Origin: Deltaproteobacteria bacterium
Lineage (GTDB): Bacteria; Myxococcota_A; UBA796; SXON01
NCBI GenBank assembly: GCA_016875435.1
Contig: VGRE01000003.1
Location: 1-46,425, forward strand
Direction: 5' to 3'
DNA: 46,425 bases
Below are positions 41,844 through 46,425 of this stretch, in pieces. Within the stretch, counting starts at the first letter, position 1. Every line of letters starts with the position of its first letter. A model generated the notes under the pieces. The model was given only the letters and a program-made list of their open reading frames with translations. It had not been told where the DNA came from and did not search any database. The translations under genes were made by a program, and so were the position numbers.

Positions 41844-41896
41844 GGTCGCTCCGTTGTTGCGAGCGAGGGTACCACGGTGGCTCATCGGCCTCTGCC

Positions 41897-42070
41897 CTCC
41901 CCGGCGGCGTCATCTTCGTCTGCGGGACGGGCAAGCTCGCTCTCTCGCCGGGGATCAAGCCGCTGGTGGTCGGCATCACCGTGGTGGCCTTCTGCGCGCC
42001 GGCGCCCGAGGTGGCGGCCTCGGTCACCACCGCCCTCAACGGCAGCCCGGCGCTGGCGGTGGGCAGCGGG
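41897..42070 (+). pseudogene. Remnant of a calcium/sodium antiporter (CaCA family)
   Basis: In frame with the downstream lipoprotein, this stretch reads GTGKLALSPGIKPLVVGITV then VAFCAPAPEVAASVTTALNG SPALAVGS. This matches the first alpha-repeat of YrbG/CaCA exchangers, which read LALxxGISPLVVGLTVVAFGTSAPELAVSVxAALxGNPDIALGN. The highly conserved GTSAPE has become CAPAPE, and the family sequence stops after about 58 residues where the gene runs into the lipoprotein leader. No rest of the exchanger is found nearby. It looks like a decayed or recombined fragment. Whether it is translated as part of the next gene is doubtful. Confidence 0.55.
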
Positions 42071-42115
42071 CTATGGACCCGTGAAGTCAACCCCTGCCCG
42101 TGGCATCATTGGATC

Positions 42116-43981
42116 GTGCTCCTCCTCGCCCTGGCGTGTGCGCCCGCCGAGACATCCCCCTGCGCCTACGGCTTCGAGGTCGACGAGGTGGGCAAGTGCG
42201 TGCCACCGGACGGCGAAAACATCGATGACACCGATGACACCGATGACACCGATGACACCGATGACACCGATGACACCGATGACACCGATGACACCGGCAC
42301 TTGGCGCTCGCTCCCCGCCGGGTGCGCCGTCCCGTCGGCGCTCGCGACCGATCCCATCGTCTTGACCGACGAGTTGGTCCCCGGCGAGCAGGGTGGTAGC
42401 TACGAGATGTTGGACATCGAGCTGGCCGACGGCGTGGCCTACGCCGTGGGAGAGGGCGGGCTGCTGGTGCTCGATCCCACCCCGGGCGCGGCGCGGGTGC
42501 TGGGCGCCGGCGTGGGATCGAGGTTTCACCGGGTGGAGCCGCTCGGCCAGGGCCTGGTGGCGTTGACCCACCGCGAGGTGGGGCTCGTCCTGGTCGACGC
42601 GAGCGATCCCGCCGCCCTGTCGCAGGTGGCCAGTCTCGCGGTCGCCGGCATGGAGGGCATGGCGGCGGTCGAAGGCTACCTCTACGCGAGCGTGCACGAC
42701 CACGGCGTGTACGTGCTCGACGTGTCCGATCCGACGCGACCGGTGAAGGTGGGCGGGAGCATGGGCCTGTCCGCGGCCTGGGAGCTGAGCAAGCCGCGGG
42801 AGGGCTGGATCTACGCTGCCGACAACGCGCTCGGCGTGGTGCCGATCGACGTCTCCGACCCGCTGTTCCCGCTCGTCGGCACCCCGGTCGATCTCGGCGC
42901 GGCCGTGCTCCACGTCAGCATCGACGGCGACCACCTCTACGCGTCCACCGGGGGCTTCGGCGTGGTGGTGCTCGACCTGGCCGACCCCGCCGCGCCGCTG
43001 CCGGTGGCGACCCTGCCAACCGGCGGCTCGGCGGTGATGGCCGACGCCGACGAGGGGCTCCTGGTCGCCGCCGACCACGACGGGATCGCCGCCTGGGACG
43101 TGTCCGACCCCGCCGCGCCCGTGCCGCTCGGCCGGGAGGCAACCCCGCAGGTCGCGCTCGGCGTGGCGCTTGGCAGCGACGTGGCCTGGGTGACGGACTG
43201 GACGGCGATCGAGGGCTGGGCCATCGACCGGGCGGCGGTGGCGCCCGAGTTGTCGCTGTCGTCATCGGAGGTGCTGGTTCCCATCGAGGGCGGGAGCGTG
43301 GAGCTGAGGGTGACCAACCACGGTTCGGCGGCGCTGTCCCTGCTCGGGGCCCTGAGCAGCGACGCGCGCCTGGCGATCGCGGCGAGCACCGACTCGCTGG
43401 CCCCCGGCGAGGAGGGGCTGCTCCGCCTGTCCTTCGCGGGCGACGGCGACGAGCTCGACGCCAGCGTGTGCCTTGTAAGCGACGACCCGGACGACCCGGT
43501 GCAGACGATCATGGTCGGCACCAGCAATGGCGACCCCTACATCGGCCTCGCCGCGCCGGACTTCGAACTGCCGGGGATCGACGGCAACACCTATCGTCTC
43601 TCCGACCAGCTTGGGCACCCGGTGATGCTGGCCTTCTTCGCCACCTGGTGCTCCGTCTGCCCGTCCGAGGTCTCGGACATCGACCAGAGTATCTACCAGG
43701 CCTACAAGGACGCCGGCGTGGTGGTGTGGGCCATCGCGAGCGGGGATACCGACATCGAAAGCGTGGTGCGGTTTGCCGAGGGCTTCGAGTTGACCCTGCC
43801 CGTGCTCTACGACGAGGGCGGGCGCGTGCAAGCGGACTACGTGACGCAGCCTGAGGTGGGAGCCGCCACCCACCACGGGGAGTGGATCATCGGCGCCGAC
43901 GGCGTGATCGTGTACCACGCCGCCGACTACGACCACGACGCCGTGGTGGACGTGATCGAGGCGCAGTTGGGTGGGCAGTGA
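42116..43981 (+). CDS. Lipoprotein fusing LVIVD propeller repeats to a thioredoxin-like domain
   Basis: I place the start at GTG 42116 (VLLLALAC, 621 residues); the longer track ORF reads through an antiporter remnant. An Asp/Thr spacer holds eight DDT units. Residues of about 65-390 carry LVIVD repeats (GVYVLDVSDPTRPVKVGG, GVVPIDVSDPLFPLVG, GVVVLDLADPAAPLPVA, GIAAWDVSDPAAPVPLG). A beta domain follows (VLVPIEGGSVELRVTNHGSA). The C-terminal 150 residues are an AhpC/TSA-type redoxin with AAPDFELPGIDGNTYRLSDQ and a WCSVC active site. It is likely extracytoplasmic and may reduce disulfides or peroxides of a bound partner. Start-codon evidence is weak: no clear Shine-Dalgarno. Confidence 0.82.
   Translation: MLLLALACAPAETSPCAYGFEVDEVGKCVPPDGENIDDTDDTDDTDDTDDTDDTDDTDDTGTWRSLPAGCAVPSALATDPIVLTDELVPGEQGGSYEMLDIELADGVAYAVGEGGLLVLDPTPGAARVLGAGVGSRFHRVEPLGQGLVALTHREVGLVLVDASDPAALSQVASLAVAGMEGMAAVEGYLYASVHDHGVYVLDVSDPTRPVKVGGSMGLSAAWELSKPREGWIYAADNALGVVPIDVSDPLFPLVGTPVDLGAAVLHVSIDGDHLYASTGGFGVVVLDLADPAAPLPVATLPTGGSAVMADADEGLLVAADHDGIAAWDVSDPAAPVPLGREATPQVALGVALGSDVAWVTDWTAIEGWAIDRAAVAPELSLSSSEVLVPIEGGSVELRVTNHGSAALSLLGALSSDARLAIAASTDSLAPGEEGLLRLSFAGDGDELDASVCLVSDDPDDPVQTIMVGTSNGDPYIGLAAPDFELPGIDGNTYRLSDQLGHPVMLAFFATWCSVCPSEVSDIDQSIYQAYKDAGVVVWAIASGDTDIESVVRFAEGFELTLPVLYDEGGRVQADYVTQPEVGAATHHGEWIIGADGVIVYHAADYDHDAVVDVIEAQLGGQ
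42224..42295. repeat. Eight perfect tandem 9-bp repeats (gatgacacc)
   Basis: The unit gatgacacc is repeated eight times without mismatch and encodes (Asp-Asp-Thr)8 in the spacer of the propeller/thioredoxin lipoprotein. Unit length is a multiple of three, so slippage would lengthen or shorten the tether in frame. It is the longest simple tandem repeat in the window. Confidence 0.95.
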
Positions 43982-43997
43982 GCGATCCTTCGCTCGC

Positions 43998-44033
43998 CCG
44001 GTGATCGACGCCGGGCCCCGGCGGGATCACCGG
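43998..44033. terminator. Compound inverted repeat after the redoxin lipoprotein
   Basis: CCGGTGATC (43998-44006) pairs perfectly with GATCACCGG (44025-44033), and between them CGCCGG pairs with CCGGCG around a GCC loop, giving an almost continuous stem of 15 base pairs. It begins 16 bases after the stop codon. No T-tract follows, so a terminator role (rho-assisted or bidirectional) is possible but not certain; a palindromic repeat element is the alternative. Confidence 0.5.
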
Positions 44034-44084
44034 TGCGGGCCGGCTAGTTGCCCGGTAGGGTGGTACCGGTTTTTCGAGGTGCCG

Positions 44085-45188
44085 ATGCTTTTTCTTGTCG
44101 TCTTCGCCTGTACGCCCGAGACAGTCGAAGAAACGGAGAAAGAAGGGGCGACGTTGCCCACCACCGCCCTCGGCACCGGCGAGGGGGAACTCGACCCCGA
44201 GTCGGTGGACTACACCTACATCCTCGGCGACGAGGAGCAGCTCTCCGACCCGCGCGATCTCGGCTTCGACCCCGACGGCAACTTGTGGATCGCCAATCGG
44301 GACGATGACTGCACCTTCATCGTGTTCGACGCCGGGGAAGAGAACCAGTCCTACTACCGCCAGAAAGACTTCGCCGCCGAGCACTTCATGGAGGAGACGT
44401 CGGCCTTCGCCTTCGAGACCGCCGAGGGCCAGGACGGCGACCACGGCTACGAGTTCGGCTCCTGCGGCGAGTCGCGCAACACCTACAACGGCCGGCGGCG
44501 ACCCGACAACTTCATGGGCCCGGTGTTGTGGTCGGCGCAGATCGACATCTTCGCCGAGGAGAATCCCAACGGCCTCGGCAGCCACCTCGACATGCTGCAC
44601 CAGAGCCCCAACTGCGTGGGCCTGGCCTGGGAGCGCAACAACGTGTACTGGGTGTTCGACGGCCTGGCGGGCAACGTGGTGCGCTACGACTTCCAGGACG
44701 ACCACGACGTGGGCCAGGACGATCACAGCGACGGCCTGGTCTACCGCCTCAGCGAGCCCACCGTCACCCGGGTGGAAGAGGCCCCGGGCCACATGATGAT
44801 CGACCCGGCCACCGGGATTCTCTACGTGGCCGACACCGGCGGCGGGCGGGTGCTGGCGCTCGACACCCAGAGTGGAGAACGCGGCAAGGAACTGCGCGCG
44901 CGGAACGAGCCGCTCGAGGACTACGCCGAGTGGGACGGTGTCGAGTGGCAGGAGCTGGTCACCGGCCTCTCCGAGCCCGGCGGCCTCGCGCTCGGCAACG
45001 GCGTGCTCTACGTGGCCGAGTGGGGCACCGGCATCATCCGGGCCTTCGATCTCGGGGGCAACCGCGTCCAGGCGCTCGACACCGGCGCCGGCGCCGGGGC
45101 GATCTACGGGATCGAGATCGGTCCCGACGGGGCGCTCTGGGTGGTCGACAACGCGGCGCCGGGGGTTTTCAGGGTGGATCCGATTTGA
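44085..45188 (+). CDS. Lipoprotein with NHL/SMP-30-like beta-propeller
   Basis: From ATG 44085, preceded by GAGGTG at 3 bases, the product is 367 residues; the signal MLFLVVFACTPE is followed by an acidic spacer (EETEKEG). Propeller blades are visible: LSDPRDLGFDPDGNLWIANR, CVGLAWERNNVYWVFDGLAG, GHMMIDPATGILYVADTGGG, EPGGLALGNGVLYVAEWGTG and YGIEIGPDGALWVVDNAAPG, about six blades of the NHL/strictosidine-synthase type. Such extracytoplasmic propellers bind ligands or act as lactonases; no catalytic set can be assigned. It is convergent with the FG-GAP gene at the window end. Confidence 0.83.
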   Translation: MLFLVVFACTPETVEETEKEGATLPTTALGTGEGELDPESVDYTYILGDEEQLSDPRDLGFDPDGNLWIANRDDDCTFIVFDAGEENQSYYRQKDFAAEHFMEETSAFAFETAEGQDGDHGYEFGSCGESRNTYNGRRRPDNFMGPVLWSAQIDIFAEENPNGLGSHLDMLHQSPNCVGLAWERNNVYWVFDGLAGNVVRYDFQDDHDVGQDDHSDGLVYRLSEPTVTRVEEAPGHMMIDPATGILYVADTGGGRVLALDTQSGERGKELRARNEPLEDYAEWDGVEWQELVTGLSEPGGLALGNGVLYVAEWGTGIIRAFDLGGNRVQALDTGAGAGAIYGIEIGPDGALWVVDNAAPGVFRVDPI

Positions 45189-45213
45189 TCAGTGGGGGCG
45201 TGGAGCGCGGCGC

Positions 45214-46425
45214 TCAGGGGCCGCCGAGGAAGATCCAGATGGTGCCGGGGTGCTCGTCGTTGCTGAGTCGCGTGCTCAGTGCGAGGTCGTCGTAGCCGTC
45301 GCCGTTGGTATCTCCGGCCGCGACATCGTAGCCAACGTACTCCTTGTACTCGCTGCCCACGATCACCGCGTTGTCGCCCTCGCCCGGCGATCGGGTGCCG
45401 GCGAAGGGGCCGTACGCCACGTAGATGCGACCCTCGTCGCCATCGACGATGTCGGCGTTGTTGTCGCCAAGGGCGAAGTCCAAGCACCCGTCGCCGTTGG
45501 CGTCGAGCGCCACTGGGCCACGCAGCGACATGTAGCCATCGTAGGGGGTTTGCACGAGCGGGGTGGCGGTGGCCAGCGAGAGCCCGGCGGCCTCTGGCTC
45601 CACCACGAGCATGCCCCACCAGTCCCCGGAGTCCTCGTTCCAGTCGCCCACGACCACGAGGTCCTGGGTGCCGTCACCGTCGATGTCGACGAGCGCCGAC
45701 GAACTGCGGATCCACGGCCCCTCGTAGTCCTCGTCGAACTCGAAGGACGCGAGGCGGACGTCCGGCGAGCGATAGCCATCTGCAGCCTCGAAGGGGCCGA
45801 AGTAGAGGTCGGCCACGGAGTCCTCGACGAGCAGCAACTCGTCGTTGCCGTCGCCGTCGCCGTCGAGATCGCCGGCGTCAAGCGCGTTCGCACCGTCACA
45901 ATCGCTCGGGTAGCCCAGGGCGGCGTCGGGACCGAGGCCGTAGGCCTCCGCCGTGCCGACGGCGCCCGTCCAGGTGGCCGGCACCAGCCACACGCCGGCG
46001 CCGCACCAGTCGTAGTCCTCGTACCAGGTGCCGGCCACGGCGATGTCGCCCCCGGACTCGCCCGGGATCGCCTCGACCTGGAGGTCGTCGGCAATGCCGC
46101 CCGCGTAGTCCGAGGGCACGTCGAAGTCGATGGTGAGGTCGGCGTCTGCGGTGACCAGGCCGTACCTGGACTCGAGGAAGAGGTAGGCGCGAAGTGGGTA
46201 CGGCTCCTCGAGCGAGTAGCCCTCTGCGAGCATCTGGGAGTGATCATCGACTACCAGTTGGACCGGCCAAGCGTAGGAAACGTGCTCGCCGGGGGCGGCC
46301 GCGAGCAGGACGTCGGCCTCCCACTCGTACGCCTGCTCCGGTTGGAGGGGACCTCCGGCCGCGAGCACGCGGTTCTCGTCGCCGCAGTCCGCGTCCGTCC
46401 AGACGTCGCCAAGCCCGTCACCATC
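45214..46425 (-). CDS. FG-GAP repeat protein (N-terminus beyond the window)
   Basis: The frame stays open to the last base of the window (DGDGLGDVWTDADCGDENRV at the upstream edge), so at least 403 residues are present and the start lies outside. The portion contains FG-GAP/integrin-alpha repeats with Ca-binding DxDGDG loops: NALDAGDLDGDGDGNDELLL, SALVDIDGDGTQDLVVVGDW, VALDANGDGCLDFALGDNNA and DVAAGDTNGDGYDDLALSTR, ending WIFLGGP. It is likely part of another large lipoprotein of the MopE/FG-GAP kind: the DADCGDENRV at the edge resembles the end of a MopE-type unit. A surface or periplasmic role is inferred. Confidence 0.85.
   Translation of the reverse strand, partial: DGDGLGDVWTDADCGDENRVLAAGGPLQPEQAYEWEADVLLAAAPGEHVSYAWPVQLVVDDHSQMLAEGYSLEEPYPLRAYLFLESRYGLVTADADLTIDFDVPSDYAGGIADDLQVEAIPGESGGDIAVAGTWYEDYDWCGAGVWLVPATWTGAVGTAEAYGLGPDAALGYPSDCDGANALDAGDLDGDGDGNDELLLVEDSVADLYFGPFEAADGYRSPDVRLASFEFDEDYEGPWIRSSSALVDIDGDGTQDLVVVGDWNEDSGDWWGMLVVEPEAAGLSLATATPLVQTPYDGYMSLRGPVALDANGDGCLDFALGDNNADIVDGDEGRIYVAYGPFAGTRSPGEGDNAVIVGSEYKEYVGYDVAAGDTNGDGYDDLALSTRLSNDEHPGTIWIFLGGP

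Noticed and set aside
42224-42295. Repeat as iteron or origin
   Set aside because: The 9-bp units are in frame inside a lipoprotein spacer and encode DDT; no replication gene or AT-rich region is nearby.

Overview
The window is GC-rich bacterial chromosomal DNA, densely coding on both strands, with no rRNA, tRNA, CRISPR array or insertion sequence that I can recognise. About a dozen of the encoded proteins look like lipoproteins. Most have very short signal peptides, and many carry a spacer rich in Asp, Thr and Ser after the lipobox cysteine (for example DDTADTGTD). Several also carry MopE-type Asp/Cys metal-binding repeats, FG-GAP propellers, choice-of-anchor domains or a von Willebrand A domain. 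Together with a NtrC-type regulator, HMG-CoA reductase and a prepilin peptidase, this points to Myxococcota or a related uncultured deltaproteobacterial lineage. That placement is inference from style, not from a marker gene.

Layout. 0-2.2 kb: end of an unidentified gene, an AAA_14/DUF4143 ATPase with a clear sigma-70 promoter, and a spermidine-synthase-like protein. 2.2-5.2 kb: a fused alpha/beta 2-oxoacid dehydrogenase E1, translationally coupled to a formylglycine-generating-enzyme-fold lipoprotein. 5.4-10.2 kb: a giant lipoprotein with about 15 MopE-type repeats and an FG-GAP domain. 10.2-15.5 kb: HMG-CoA reductase, then a threonine-to-glycine operon (Tdh and Kbl) with an FAD-dependent lipoprotein between the two enzymes. 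15.7-18.5 kb: a small lipoprotein, then two overlapping radical SAM genes and a lipoprotein that appears to use a CTG start. 18.5-21.2 kb: a TPR protein and a second MopE/FG-GAP lipoprotein. 21.2-25.9 kb: a tightly overlapping leftward cluster with a Bpt-type aminoacyltransferase, an orphan SPASM domain, an ABC-2 exporter pair, a DegT aminotransferase and a prepilin peptidase. 26-27.3 kb: an enoyl-CoA hydratase family protein coupled to a 2-oxoglutarate/Fe(II) oxygenase. 27.3-33.3 kb: a von Willebrand A lipoprotein, methionyl-tRNA synthetase, an unknown protein and a Wzi-like outer-membrane protein. 33.4-38 kb: a multicopper oxidase lipoprotein, histidine kinase and NtrC regulator in one overlapping operon, with a divergent lipoprotein. 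38-41 kb: ElbB-like protein, short-chain dehydrogenase, CPA2 antiporter and a CopZ-like chaperone. 41-46.4 kb: outer-membrane and surface proteins, including a LVIVD-propeller/thioredoxin fusion preceded by a calcium/sodium antiporter remnant.

Genome-level signals that ordinary annotation would miss: the octamer GTCGCGAC is scattered through the window at 22 places I could locate; most co-directional gene pairs join through a 4-base NTGA overlap; several intergenic gaps hold degraded coding remnants; and G/C runs of 8-11 bases recur. The strongest candidates for unusual biology are the lipoprotein flavoenzyme inside the threonine operon, the SPASM-less radical SAM gene next to a CTG-started lipoprotein, the orphan SPASM domain in the Bpt/ABC/DegT cluster, and the oxidase-kinase-regulator operon.
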